Under the pieces are notes generated by a model. The model made no database searches, was not told the DNA's origin, and saw nothing but the letters and a program-made list of their open reading frames with translations. Source: Neonectria sp. B-13 (Eukaryota; Ascomycota; Sordariomycetes; Hypocreales; Nectriaceae). Taken from it: 64,000 bases of DNA. How positions within the stretch are numbered: position 1 is the stretch's first letter; the number at the start of each line of letters is the position of its first letter. Below, piece after piece: positions 52,544 to 64,000 of this stretch. The stretch is from NCBI GenBank assembly GCA_002682825.1, contig NOKP01000002.1, forward strand, positions 5,252,309 to 5,316,308, in the 5' to 3' direction. The position numbers and the translations under genes are program-made.

Positions 52544-55500
52544 GAACCAGCGCATGTCATGGAATGTCAGACAAGCGGCGGCTCCTGGGCCACTAACAGG
52601 GTACGGCAGACGGGCCGTCCATAGGGCACTCACCGGGTAAAGCAGGGAGGGAGGGATTGGGAGTCTGGAAGAGGGTAGATGATACGGGACAGGGCCAGTA
52701 CAGGGGGTGGGAAGCTTGGGAGACAAGGGAAGGGACAGAAGAGGAAAGGAAGAAGCAACGTCGATGAGCGAAAAGGGTGGATGGGACAGGGGACGGAGTG
52801 ACAGGGCGGGACATGGAACGAACGGGAGATTCGCATGTATCATGGGAGAGTGCGTGAGTGAGTGAGTGGTGGGTGGTGAGTGGTGAATGGTGAGGTGTGC
52901 ATGTGAAGAAGAGTGTGTGGTGGCGTGTGCTTGGCTTGCTTGCATGGCTTCTTTGATGCTTGCGTGTTGTGTTGTATTGTGTTGTGTCGTGCTGTGCTGT
53001 GCTTCCCTATTGATTGCTTGCTTGTGCTTGCTTGCACCCGCTTGAGAGGAGAGGAGACGAGACGAGAGGAGAGGAAAGGAAACCTGAGACATGGGGAAAG
53101 GCTGTGGAACGTGGGACATGACATGCGGTAGAGAAGCATGGAGCCCACAGCGTGGAGCGTTGGACATGAGGTGGCATTGGGCATTGGGCTGAAGGTGTGG
53201 GTAGTTACTTACAATGTATGTCATGACGTATCGCGTCGAGCCGACTGGCGAGCAAAGTTGTGGTTTTTTTTTTGGCTCTATCGATTAGAGGGGTACACTT
53301 GTTATCCAGTAGGCGAGCTACCGGCTGGTGGGCTGACAAGTAGTAGAGACGGCCGGTGAAGGCGCCGCGGCAGAAGGGCGTGAGAGGCGGGTCGGGTTCA
53401 CTTCGTTTTCTGGGAGTTTGTCCTCTTGGTCTTGGAGTTCGCACGTCGAACTGTCGAGAGAGTGGCACAGCGCGCGCACGAGAGACAGTAGCGCTGCTTT
53501 TGTTCTGCTCTGCCGCAGTTGTTGGTTTGCGCTGCTTTACTGTAGTCTTGTCTCGTTGGTGGGGGGAAAGAGAGAGAACGAGAGCAAGCCGGATGCGCGG
53601 GGCGCACGGTAGTGAGGGGACGGCGACGTGAACGAGCGGCGATTGTGGAGAGGGAAAACGAAGGAGGACGAGGAGGACGCCGGAGGCGGAAGTCGAGGAT
53701 GCGAGATGGGGAAAGGGCAATTAAAAAGAGAGAGGGAAATAGGAGCGGAGAATGAGAGGCGAGCAAAGACAGGACGAGAAACGGCGACGCCGTTTGTTGG
53801 AAGTTGGGATGGATCGACGGAAACGACGGCGGACAAAGTTTCGGGACCTCTATTCGTACTAAGTCGGAAAGGTAGGTGGGAAGTGGGTGCAGGTGTCGCG
53901 GTAGAGTCAAGGCGTAGGCGAGGGCGAGAATGGACGGGCGGGCTTCTAGCTTCTGGCTTCTAGCCTCTCTAGCTTTCCAGTTTTCTAGCTTCTAGCTTCT
54001 GGGGTTCTTGGAGGGTACTGACGTGTTGGCGTGTTGGGGGCGTTTTTTTCGGCAAGTAGATTGTTGGAGACTTCTCGTTGGAGGTCCTTTGCTTTGGAGT
54101 GGAGGGTTGGAGAGAGTTCCAGTTGGAGGTGTGCAAAGTAACCCTCAGAGTTCCAGTTCGGTTTTCCTCTTTCTCACCGGCTGAAGGTTTCTTGGTTCGG
54201 ACTTCGGAGTGTGTCGGGGAGTTTTGGTGTCAGACTGCAACTGCAACTGCAACTGCAGGGCAACTACAACTTCGAAATTGTGAATGCGACTTGGACTTTG
54301 CTGTCTTGTCTTTGTCTTGTCTTGTCTTGGGATTGTCTGCGTCTCACACGCTCGCTCGCGCCTCGTGGCTGGCTCCCGGGCTGGTGGCTGCTTTGTGTGG
54401 GCGTGCGGCCGGCCGGCAACAACTGGCGGCAAACAAATATGAAATCCAGCCCGAGACTAGGACGGAAGCGAACTTGCAACGGCGAGGTGACCGGCTGCGT
54501 GCTGCTGCAACGCCAACACAACGTAACGCACTGCAGATGAGGATGGCAGCGAAAAGAGGCAGAGCTCGCTCCCGTAGGTAGGCAGCTTATGGAAGACGTG
54601 GACGACGATGGACGGGGGATCCACGGGGATGGCGGGGTTTTCGCTTTATTAAAGGGAGCAGACAAAAGCTTGACAGCTAGCTGAGCAAACCAAAAAACAC
54701 CTCCACGAACTAACTCCGTAAGCATGTGGGCGTGGAATCATAAGCTGTCAGTCTACGACAAGAACCCATGACAGACAACCCTCTTTTTCCTCCCATCGTC
54801 CAGGCGGCCCCATCCCGACAGGGGAGGCCGGGCAAGGGAGCAGGATCACAATGGTGCCAGTGCGGAGGGCACCGGCGTCACGGGCGGGAAACGAGGAGGG
54901 AGGGAGGGGAGGTCCAAGTAGGCTGAGAAAGAAGGGAAACCCCCGTGTGTGGACCTGTCGCGATGCTACTATGTACAAAGTTACAAAACACGAGCAGGCC
55001 TCGTTTTCCCGCGAGGCAGGACGCTCTGGAATACCAATTCCCTTGTAATAGGAGTCCTCCGGTTGGGCCCCGACGTGCGGCGGGTGGATTTCTCGTCACT
55101 TGGTCGCTGCTCCGACCGTCGGTCCAGGGGACCGGACTAGTAGCTTCCCAACCAAGACAGGCCACCGGCGCAAAGAAACCAAAAGACGGGGGGAGGAGGC
55201 ACCACACACACACGCCGGGGGGAAAGGAGACAAGAAGACAAGCGACCAGCACAACAAATGGGCGTAGAGTCGCGCGCGGGTTTCGACTTTCGGGGGAGCC
55301 TTTTTAGTCTCTTGCCAAGGCCCTATGCCGGGGCCACGGCGCACCCAGAGAAGAGTCTAGCGTTCTTGAACTGGGGAGCTAGAATATGTAAGGGAAAAAC
55401 AAGAAGCTGGGCCCTACTGGATCCTCTGTGTCAGCATGAAGGATACGTAACATGGCAAATGGGTACCTACTAGTACGCAAGGCAGGTAGTTTAGAGTACG

Positions 55501-58500
55501 AAAGAAGGAAGAGGGAACGAGGTGTCCTCGATGAGCCGCGATGAGCGGGTGAGTCAAGAGTGAACGGTGGAGATGGCGAGGGGAGGGGAACTGGGACCAG
55601 GACAGCAACAGTACATGCCGCGACGCCCATGCGGACACGCAGAGGAAAGGTACCGATGGGGGAACACACACGGTCGGGACTCGGGACCGAGTGAGAAAAG
55701 GGGGATCCACTCGTCGCGTGCGCCGGTTGCCAGAACAAGGATCAGTTGGCTGGGGGGGGAGGGTGGGAGCCGTTGGTGATGGGTGATTTGACCAGGGCCG
55801 ATGAGGACCGAGGTGGAGCAGAAAGGGCAGAGGGGGAACGCACAATCGCCCAGGACGAGGCAAGACAGCGATGCGAGAATGCGGATGTGGAAGTGGGATG
55901 TGGGATGTGGGACCGAGGACGTGGGATCGTGAATGGGGCTGGGGCCGTGGAAGGGCGAGTATTCAGACGAAGATGGAGCTTCAATGCCGAGATGTTGACA
56001 TGTAGAAGGACCGTCCAAGAAAGTAATGTCAATGCCGATTCACGTCCCTCGGCATTGGCCAAAGACAGCTGCTTCTGCATCCAGAACAGCAGGAGAAGCA
56101 GGTCGAAGCGCTGACATCCCTAGGTAGACAGTCCCTCCATGCATCTTGTACGTACGAACATCACACATTCACTCCCTTGCTTCGAGCAAGCAAGCTCTAT
56201 TCGTACATCCCTCGTTACCCACTTCGTACCATCAACTCCATCAAACCTCGACTCACCTCCTCGGCCGACCAAAGAAGAAGAAAAACCCCCCAAACCCCGG
56301 TGGATCCGGCAGCCAGAAGAGCCTCAACACACGACGATAATGCCTCTCCACACGCGTCCAGACCATTTCCCGCTTCGCATCGGATCTGACAAACCTGGGG
56401 CTCTTAAACTGCGAGCAGACCACCAGGTCAAAGTGGGCTGAGGCCAGGGCCCCACCGCTCCCCCAGAACATGTTGATTCTCCCTTCTCGGCTGTTCCTAG
56501 TTATCAAGAACAAGGAAAACTTCAGCTTGCTCTCCAGGACGTTTTCGTGATGCCATTCGCACAGGACCAATTGTCCGGGGTTGGGCGCAGAATGCCGTTC
56601 TGGCCAGTGGTTGCAGGGATCGTCGCGCGGGCGCATGGGGCGGTCCTGTTCCCTGTGGTGGCATTTGGAACGTTCTCTCCGTTTTCTGCGACTTTTCTTC
56701 CAGAAGGCTTCCTAGAAACCCGGAAAGCGGGTCGTCGGCCATGGGGAGAGGAGGGGAGGATGAGACGGACGAGCGAGCGCCCTGTGCTTTTCTGTTTTTC
56801 GCGCTGCGGGTTTCAACCGGCCCATCTCCACCAACCAGCACAAGTTCCCCGGGGGGGCGGGCGTGAAGAAGTGTGCGCGCGCGGTGAGTTGAGTGCGAGC
56901 TTTGATGACATCAAGATGATGGCCAATGTGTGTGTGTCTGTGTGTGACGAGTGTGTCTGTGTGTTGTGTGCTGTGCGTGCGGGTGTGGTTAGTTCGTCGC
57001 GGCTCGTGTTCTTTGGGCGCATTCTGAATCGCAGTTACATTGCCATGACTGCCTCCTTCGGATCCTGTGATCTCCCGCCATCTCTCTCTGAGAGGTTCGT
57101 TTTTGAAATCGGACAATCGGCATCCTTGCATTGGAGTGCGACAGACGGGTGATGCCCGAGGTGCGCATCTCTTCGCTTGTGCCAGCCAGACGAAAGACTG
57201 GGGGATCGGTCAACCACGCTGCGAGGTAGCATTCCCGACCTTGCGAGGCCGGGTAATTACAGTGCATCACGTTCTGACGGGACACGGACTTGCCTAGGAC
57301 GGGCATCCCTCCGGTCGCCATTGGTTTGATGAGAGCTGAGATACTGCGAATAAGCCGGCGAACGGACGTCGAGGTGAGCCCATGCCCCGCCGCCCATGTC
57401 GTCGTCGTCGACATGGAATCCTCGACCTGCAACTGCAACGACCAGGGCGAGGAAACATGGAGTTTGATAATACCCAAGCCACCTCAGGTTCGAAGTAGCC
57501 AGGCGCCGCCCAAAAAAATTCCCCAACTTCCGGGGCACGCTGCTTAGTCTACTCTCTACGTACTTCAACAGGTTCACCGGAGGAGAGCTCCAGCTGCACG
57601 CCCATCCGTGCAGCGTGCATTGCAGGAAAAGCAAGGCCGTGAGAAAGCCACCACACCCTCTCAGCCCGTGGCATGGCATTCGGAATCGTACGTCTTTTTT
57701 TGGGCTGGGGCCCCGACCAGATAGGTTTGGTATTGTCGAGGGAAGGGAAGGGGGCGCTGTCAACTAACACGGAATTAACCCCGTTCTGTCTCCCCGGATA
57801 GCTCCGATTTGTGACCGCGCGGCATTCCGTCGTCCCATCCGTTCCTGGGCATCTCGATGGTTCTGCAGCGGACATGGCCCTGACGGTATGGTATATCTCT
57901 GGGCTGAACCAAGCTTCTTCGGAAATCTCCAGCCTCTCTCTCATCATCGTCTCGTATCGAAACCCAGGCACGTGCCTGCCTCTCAACCAGATCCGCAAAA
58001 GACATGTCAACCCGACCGACCGACCACCGACCGACCCTTGATTGCCGAACAGTAACACGGTTCGGCTCGTGCGGTCCCACTTCACGCCCCCTTCCACGAT
58101 GCTTCCAAGCATCTTCCATGGCAGCACGCCCCCCAGAACGTCGACTCTCCGCATCTCTGCGTCCTCCCTCTGCTTGAAACCGACTTCATTTAGCCACTCC
58201 GGACCCTTCCCTCACCGCCCCTCCCCTCTCTCCGCGGTACCTCTTCCCTCCCGTCGTCATCATCGTCGGCGTTCTGCATCGTGTCGTTTCTTTTTCAGCC
58301 CTTCCAGCATGCCGTCTGCGGTCTCCGGGCAGGCAATCAGATGACCCTGGGTAGCAACGTCCTTGATTCGCTTTCCGCGCGAAGGAAAAAGTAAATCCAG
58401 CCGCCATTCTTTGCCCACCCCGCCACGTCCCAAGCCTGTGCAAGGGCGATCACATGTCTCACTGTTTCAAGCGAATCCAGAAGTCGGGGTTCAATACGGG

Positions 58501-58745
58501 GGAGCAAACGGCTCCGGCATTGGTATTGGCGTTGGACCCTTGGTCGCGATCCGAAGATTGGGAGTTGGCTCCAAGATGCCCAAGAGAGAGCCCACCAAGA
58601 CGGCGCCCAAGATGACGAGTCGTATTTCGCCCTCGATGGTGGATCGGCGGCACTGAAACCAGGCCTGTTTTTACGAAGGCCGGTCTCTCCTTTGGCGTCC
58701 TTTTCTCTTCCCTCCCGTCGATCAGACACCGCGAACCTAGCTTTT

Positions 58746-58796
58746 GATGAGATGAGATGAGATGAGGTGCAGGCGCAGGCGCAGGCGCAGGCGCAG
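58746..58796. repeat. adjacent GATGA pentamer and CAGGCG hexamer arrays
   Basis: Four GATGA units (58746-58765) lead into about four and a half CAGGCG units (58770-58796). Two different unit lengths abut with only a few bases between. Confidence 0.85.
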
Positions 58797-60790
58797 TCGT
58801 CGCGATCGGACCCATACCTGATCATCACATGGGCTTTTCCTGCTCCCTGCCAACCTGCGACTTTCTGACTTGTCGTCGTCGCAGTGGTGAGCTCGGACAT
58901 TCAGGCGTTGCAGATGTGAGTTGTGACTGCAATGTTTCTCCAGCTTGGACATGTTATTTCATCCTCACGGCTTCGGGCGCTCAAGCAAGCCAATGCCGCA
59001 CCACTCTGCTTCAACTTCCCGGTCGATCTTGTTTCAACGCCCGTTCCATTCCAGCATGCCCGTCCGCCTGAAGCGGAAATTTGCATGGAGTGTCTTGCAT
59101 GCACATGTATGACACCGGGAGAGACGCAGCCCAAGGGCCGCCCTTTACACCACTCCCTAGTAACATATCGCAGCAGCTAGTACAACTCCCAACAATAGGT
59201 CTCACTCCCCGTCGGGTCGGGTACTGAACCAATGCAAAGGGATGCGCCCATGGCTGGGTCTTTGCTTTTTTTTCTTTCTCCTTGGGCGCGTCAAAAGCCT
59301 GACTTGTCATTCTCGCCGACTCACATCGAGGCCGCGGTGGCAGCGGAGCCGCCAACTCACGGGTCCGCACTGAGGTCTCGGCCAGGCGATCTGAGTCTTT
59401 CCACGTAGGCGGTGATGAAGTCTCATGACCAACTCGCTTAACCGACGAGTCCCTAAAAACGACATCGAATGATTCACAATCAAGTCGGAAGCAGAGTCTC
59501 TAGTTGCACAGTCCGTTGTGTCAGCTTTCACCATCTCCGATTATTTGAGACTCTAGTTGTCAGTCCACGCCCACCTAACACCAAGACATCAAGGTCCCCA
59601 AGATCAAGGGCCAAGGTCATCGGATGTGATGACAGGTTGCGGCTTGTCTTGTATCCTCCGAGAAGGTTCCTAGTTGGCCAAAGTGTTGCCAAAGTGGCGG
59701 GAGTCTCTATGATTGGCTTCTCCTGGCCGCCCTCATGTCTTGTTGAGCACTTCCTTTGTCAGATGACCAAGTCTTCCTCCGGTCCACAATTAGTGAACGA
59801 GTTTTCTTCTTCTGAGACCATACCTTAACCACAAAGTATGCAAGTGAGGAAAGATAGCTAGTGTTGTTTTCTCTGTTTCACAACTATCCCATGAATCAAC
59901 GAAAGAGAACATTACAGGGATGCACGTCTCCAAACCTGCTTCCCCAGGAGCCTTCCCTTGGAAGAGTCTGCTTGGCGAAAGGTGTTTTTGTCTTATAGAT
60001 TCGGTAAGAGTTGTGCCACCTTTTTCACGTGACGATGAACGAAACTCATGTCAGAGTTAGTCGCGTCTGTGGGGAGCGAAAGAACAATGCTCATGGCGTC
60101 TTGTAAGAGGATTCCATCAAGCTCAACTTCAAGTATGGTTTGCTAATTGGGCTTCTGAGAGGAGTGGTATTGTATCGTGCTTCCTTGTCAATTAACCAGC
60201 AATCAGTGGTCTGGCCTTTTGCCCTTATTTGCCTCGTAGGGCCATAATTTCATGTCTCGGTACCTTAAGGCGTTGGCTGTTCGTGACGGGAAGTTTCTGA
60301 AATTGGTTGTTTCTCAATTGGCCGGCTGCTAGAGCGTACGCAGTCCAACTCCTTGACGAGCTGTATCGGATGGCGACGGGGCAGGTCGTGTGAGAGTGGC
60401 AAATGGTCAGGAGTAAATTATTTTACAAAGACTTCTTAAAGACTACATAGCAACTCATCACATGCCTAGACCTTCTCTGTTGATTACTCTATTGTGAATT
60501 CTAGAGCCCTTTGGATTGACAGCTGTGAAGAACAGTCCTTTAGGGTATTAGACATGTGCCTTCTTATATAAACTTAGGGTATTTATTACTCATTACTACC
60601 ATACAGAATGGATGAAAACAACATACTTTGCATCTCGTAGTAGGCCGAACGACCCTAGGGTAATAGGTAGGTACCCCATAACCATCCACCAGCTTTCATC
60701 TCACTAGGTTCAAATCATAGTCATCCCCATGCCGCAAACTTTCTCAAGGTACAGTATAAAAATGGGAGGAGAAATTAAGGCAAGGGCAAG

Positions 60791-61990
60791 ACTACTGTTT
60801 GTACAGCCTATCTTCCGGTTCTTTGACATCCCTCGCCACTCCCTCGCCCTTCGTTGCAACGCCGTCCTTATTCTCTCACCATGGCACCAGTCTCCCAGCC
60901 ATTAGGTTAACCGCGGGGGATAAATTCGTTACCGATCTTTTTGATCAATTAAGTTCATCGGACTACGTCCAAAAGATTCGGCAAACAATGATGAGCTGTT
61001 AGGGACATTAAGTATATGACATCTCCGCGACGGGGTGCTGCTTCGCAGACGTGCTCGTCCCTCAGCCCATCAAAACTAACATCGTCTATGGAGGGACGAC
61101 TCGCCAGCCAATAACACAATAAACGGCATTGTTCCTTGCCGAAAGGAACTATTCCTTCTGCCCGTCGCTCAATGGGTAAGAGCCGCTGGTCCTCCCCGCG
61201 GGTCGGCCTCGAGTCGGAGTCTCTACTCGAGGGTACCTACGCGCAAGTAAATTATGTTTCGGAGCGCAAGTTCCCTGCGAAACCATCTGAAGTTAGCTGT
61301 CCTCTTTCGCGTTTTGAACGACCGGTAACACCAAGACTGGTAAACTTGGAAGAAGGAGATAGACTCAAATACATCCTCTTCCAAGAACCCTTTTAAACCG
61401 TTCGAGAGAACCGCCCATTGTACAATGAATAGAGGGCAAGGCTTAGACCCGATATCATGAAGGCGACGACGAACGTTGACGTGAAGGTGTGGAAGTACAC
61501 GTTCGACTCATCCCCGTCTAGACATTGCGATTCTGCATACGTTTGAGTTGCCACCCTTGAAGATCGGTGTTTTTGTACTTGACTCCCAAATCAAGTCGCT
61601 TGAATCCGTAAAATGCACTTCTAAAACAGCTTTTAATAGATGTGGTCCCGTTTGTAACGAATGAGATAAGTGTAGACCACTGGCGATCGAGGAAGAAACT
61701 CATGCAACTTTACCAGAGGCACGGTGTCCCACTTCTTACGACTAGAGGCAACAACCGCCTTATAAATGGGGGCATATATGTGCGAACCGAGCCTTCTGGA
61801 AGCATGGAAAGACAGGGCACCGACTGCGTAGGGCGGGAAGACATGAAGTGTGGTGCCTTGATCTACCCAAAACTGCACTGAACGAGGTCGAATTATCCAC
61901 ATAGTACAGATGTTACAAGCTGTTGCTTCATTCCGCCGGGGTGGAACCATTCCACAGCTTGGAGGGAGGGGACAAAGTTTCATGTTAATT
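60791..61990. other. unexplained coding-like patch
   Basis: Several plus-strand frames look protein-like but do not connect. 60799-61011 reads GTSLPAIRLTAGDKFVTDLFDQLSSS. 61013-61396 reads YMTSPRRGAASQTCSSLSPS, is interrupted by TAA at about 61112, then continues KRHCSLPKGTIPSARR...GTYAQVNYVSERKFPAKPS to a stop at 61394. 61642-61881 reads VTNEISVDHWRSRKKLMQLY. I do not recognise any of these. They could be exons of one gene, a decayed gene, or chance. A TATAAAAA lies at about 60753. Confidence 0.3.
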
Positions 61991-64000
61991 TCAGCTTGGG
62001 ATGGATGGCGGTATCATAAACTGTCTGTTTAGTCGATCTCACCTTGACCTTTAGATAGAAGTGTATCGAAGATTCTCCTTAGAAAGGCTGAAAGCTGAAT
62101 GCGGGACGTGCAGCTTGGTCTCCAGTGCGGTCCCGTTCGCAGGCATCCATCCCCAGAATCCACAACGGCGCGAAACCTGCCTAACTCGCACTCCACAACC
62201 TGCGATAAAGCACCGTCATTCCTAAAGTGCCACCACCAAAGTCCTTAGCGAACACCCAGGAACCCTGATCAACAGGAATCCGATCAACAGGAACCCGATC
62301 ACAAACCACTCGACCTGGCTCCCGATGGCCCTTGAGCCGTGCAGCCCGCCACCGCCTTCTCGCGGTTGCACTGCGCCGAGGTGAATCTGCAGGCCGCTTT
62401 TGCTGGGGTTGACATGGACCGGGCGGCCTCTGGTGTCATGCGGCCACAGATTCGTATCTTACACCTCTAGACACACAAGCCTGGGGTATCTTGTTCCTCC
62501 TTCTGCACGCGACAAGGCAGACCAGAGGACTCACTCGTGGATGTCGGCGGCTGGAGAGGCGGTTGCAAGTTGCAAGTGGCAACTTAACCAGGATGAACAG
62601 ACCCTGAGAAGCGAAAAGTGCACCTACCCTCGCGAACCGGCAGATGCGACGCCAATGCCGATCGACCCTGGGACGTTGGTTCCGTGTCGCTGGTGCCAAC
62701 TATGAATACGACCTCGCTTTGAGGCCGCTCGATCGCCAATACAAGACAAACACACTACGTATCAGTCAAGGACCGCTCCAGATCACAGATGCACAGACGC
62801 ACAGGTTCCTCCTCCGCGTCGCACAGGACAGACGGTTGCTCAATGCTCATCCCCCGTGGCAGAGTGGTAGCCAGCCATCCATGCTTCGATGGTGCCGCCA
62901 GCGCCGCCTCACTTTGACCCCCTGGTCCATACCGGGTCGCTCACTAGAAACAGTCGGGGTCACTTGGACGCACCGCGCCGCAACCACCGGCGCCTCAACA
63001 AAGTGGTCCCCCCCGGTGGCCGGTGGTGGGTTGCTTTGCTTTTTGCTTTCTTTTGCTTGCCTCACCTCCCTCACCCTGTTCCCCACAGGCCTATGGACCG
63101 TTGTGAGCGAGGAGGGACCCATTCATACAAGTGAGGCAGGGGATAACTAGACTACATACTTGGTTCCAAGGCTCCTGGGAAGTCAGGGTCAACGAGTACG
63201 GGAAGATGTACCGGTGGTGTGATGGACGTTACGCTTGGGTATTCGGAGCTGCTAAGGTTTTCTCAGTTCAACGTTCAATACTCTGGTTCGTACTCCGTAC
63301 TCGATCATCCGTGTCGTCGTCAACGGCGTCAATGTCGACAGCCCGGATTCAATGGCGCCCGGGCGGAAAGGCCCACCGGACGGGGGGGACAGGCAAGGCG
63401 AACCAACCCCCCCACTGTACCGCTGCCGCTCAGCGGAACTCTCTAGTGGACGCTACCTAGCGGGCCTCCCCCAGCGGAATCCCCGTCTGGCTCTGCGGGA
63501 TGCATCGCGCCCAGCCTCCCGGTGAGGAACGATTGGCGGCGGAGTGGTTGTTGCGGCTCAGCCTTGTTGGCGGATTAAATGGATGGATGGATGGCAGTGT
63601 TGGTGGTTGTGACGGGATGGCTCCAGTGCCATACATGAGGTACGGAGACTGTTCCATGATGCAAATGCTAGTCCGGATGGTATGTAATTGGTACGAAGTA
63701 GATTATCGTTGATGAGACTCCTGTTGAGAGGAGCCTCGGATTGCCCATTTGTCCGTCCGAGAGTTTAGCATGGCCGGCCAGGAACAAGAAAGGTAATAAG
63801 CGACTTTCTCCGCATCCAACATCCAGCATCCAGCATCCAGCGTCTGGACAACTAAGCATCGAGGATTCCGTCGTCCGTTGTTCGTCGTCCATTTGTCCAT
63901 CGTTGCATGGCATCGTCCTCTCTCCCGACAAGGCGTCCATCTCACGCAAGCCCGGAGCAGGCAACAGCCAACCACAGCCCGCCATCTCCCACAGAGGCGC
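61991..64000. other. 2-kb right-end stretch without a supported gene
   Basis: No recognisable product on either strand. Local repeats include ATGG units (63580-63595) and three copies of CATCCAGCA-like words (63817-63840). The open frame 62644-63150 (+) is low-complexity and unsupported. Confidence 0.35.

Larger units (their letters stand above)
51899..60790. other. 8.9-kb GC-rich, repeat-rich region without a supported gene
   Basis: The proximal part (51.9-53.2 kb) is strongly pyrimidine-rich on the minus strand and probably serves as promoter and leader of the folliculin homologue. Many long open frames occur on both strands through to 59.4 kb, but they overlap each other, are dominated by Ser, Pro, Arg and Thr, and carry no recognised domain. 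From about 59.8 kb the base composition becomes more balanced. Short tandem repeats are dense: CAG units at 51991-52010, GGGAGTGAGA units near 52500-52540, hexamers at 54237-54256 and 58746-58796, GT-rich runs near 56930-56990. Confidence 0.4.

Noticed and set aside
52195..53910. Long Ser/Pro-rich minus-strand frames (up to 311 codons)
   Set aside because: Produced by CT-rich repeats; no domain, no splice logic, and several frames are open at once.
54264..58900. Many frames of 100-200 codons on both strands
   Set aside because: Mutually overlapping, Arg/Ser/Pro-dominated, typical of GC-rich non-coding DNA.
60705..60721. tRNA T-arm-like word around GGTTCAAATC
   Set aside because: The flanking bases do not form the five-base-pair T stem and no acceptor stem is present.
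61167..61183. tRNA D-arm-like word GCTCAATGGGTAAGAGC
   Set aside because: No matching anticodon arm, T-arm or acceptor stem could be folded around it.
1..64000. CRISPR arrays, bacterial operons, ribosome binding sites, riboswitches
   Set aside because: The window is eukaryotic; repeats found are microsatellites and minisatellites without spacers.

Overview
This window is nuclear DNA of a filamentous ascomycete (Pezizomycotina, most likely a Sordariomycete; the sequence alone does not fix genus). The genes have short spliceosomal introns (mostly 48-70 nt, GT-AG, with CTRAC-like branch sites). The families are typical of such fungi: HET-domain proteins, Zn2Cys6 regulators, an RTA1-type protein, a tannase/feruloyl esterase, a PL20 glucuronan lyase, Dal5-type and choline/GABA-type permeases, and an N-terminal domain of fungal STAND proteins.

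Layout. 0-6 kb: the start of an RTA1-like gene (-), a UPC2-like Zn2Cys6 regulator (+), a tannase/feruloyl esterase (-) and a secreted cupin (-). 6-8.4 kb: no recognisable gene, partly AT-rich. 8.4-14 kb: a large multi-pass membrane protein (+), a HET protein (-) and a secreted PL20 lyase with a repetitive tail (-). 14-16.2 kb: relics and small repeats. 16.2-30.5 kb: a run of small-molecule genes: choline/GABA-type permease (+), secreted beta-lactamase-fold hydrolase (+), Dal5-type MFS transporter (-), class I glutamine amidotransferase (+), SnoaL-like protein (+), Zn2Cys6 regulator (-), lumazine-binding/NTF2-like protein (-) and zinc alcohol dehydrogenase (+). This may be a catabolic or tailoring cluster, but it has no backbone synthase. 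31.5-35.6 kb: a Cys-rich collagen-like protein, a membrane-anchored thioredoxin-like protein and a GT32-type glycosyltransferase. 36.5-44.6 kb: a STAND-N/ankyrin-like protein, a second HET protein, a membrane protein whose reading frame may be broken by a TAG codon, and a frameshifted gene relic. This looks like rapidly evolving allorecognition-type DNA.

45.4-51.9 kb is conserved core: a small conserved Pezizomycotina protein (-), the 26S proteasome ATPase Rpt3 (+) and the folliculin homologue Lst7 (-). From 51.9 kb to the end the DNA is mostly GC-rich, full of short simple repeats, and holds no gene I can support, apart from an unexplained coding-like patch at 60.8-62 kb.

All spliced models below were built by eye from reading-frame continuity, splice consensus and family motifs. 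Spans run from start codon to stop codon, with exons given in the evidence. Family assignments rest on recognised motifs, not on a database search.
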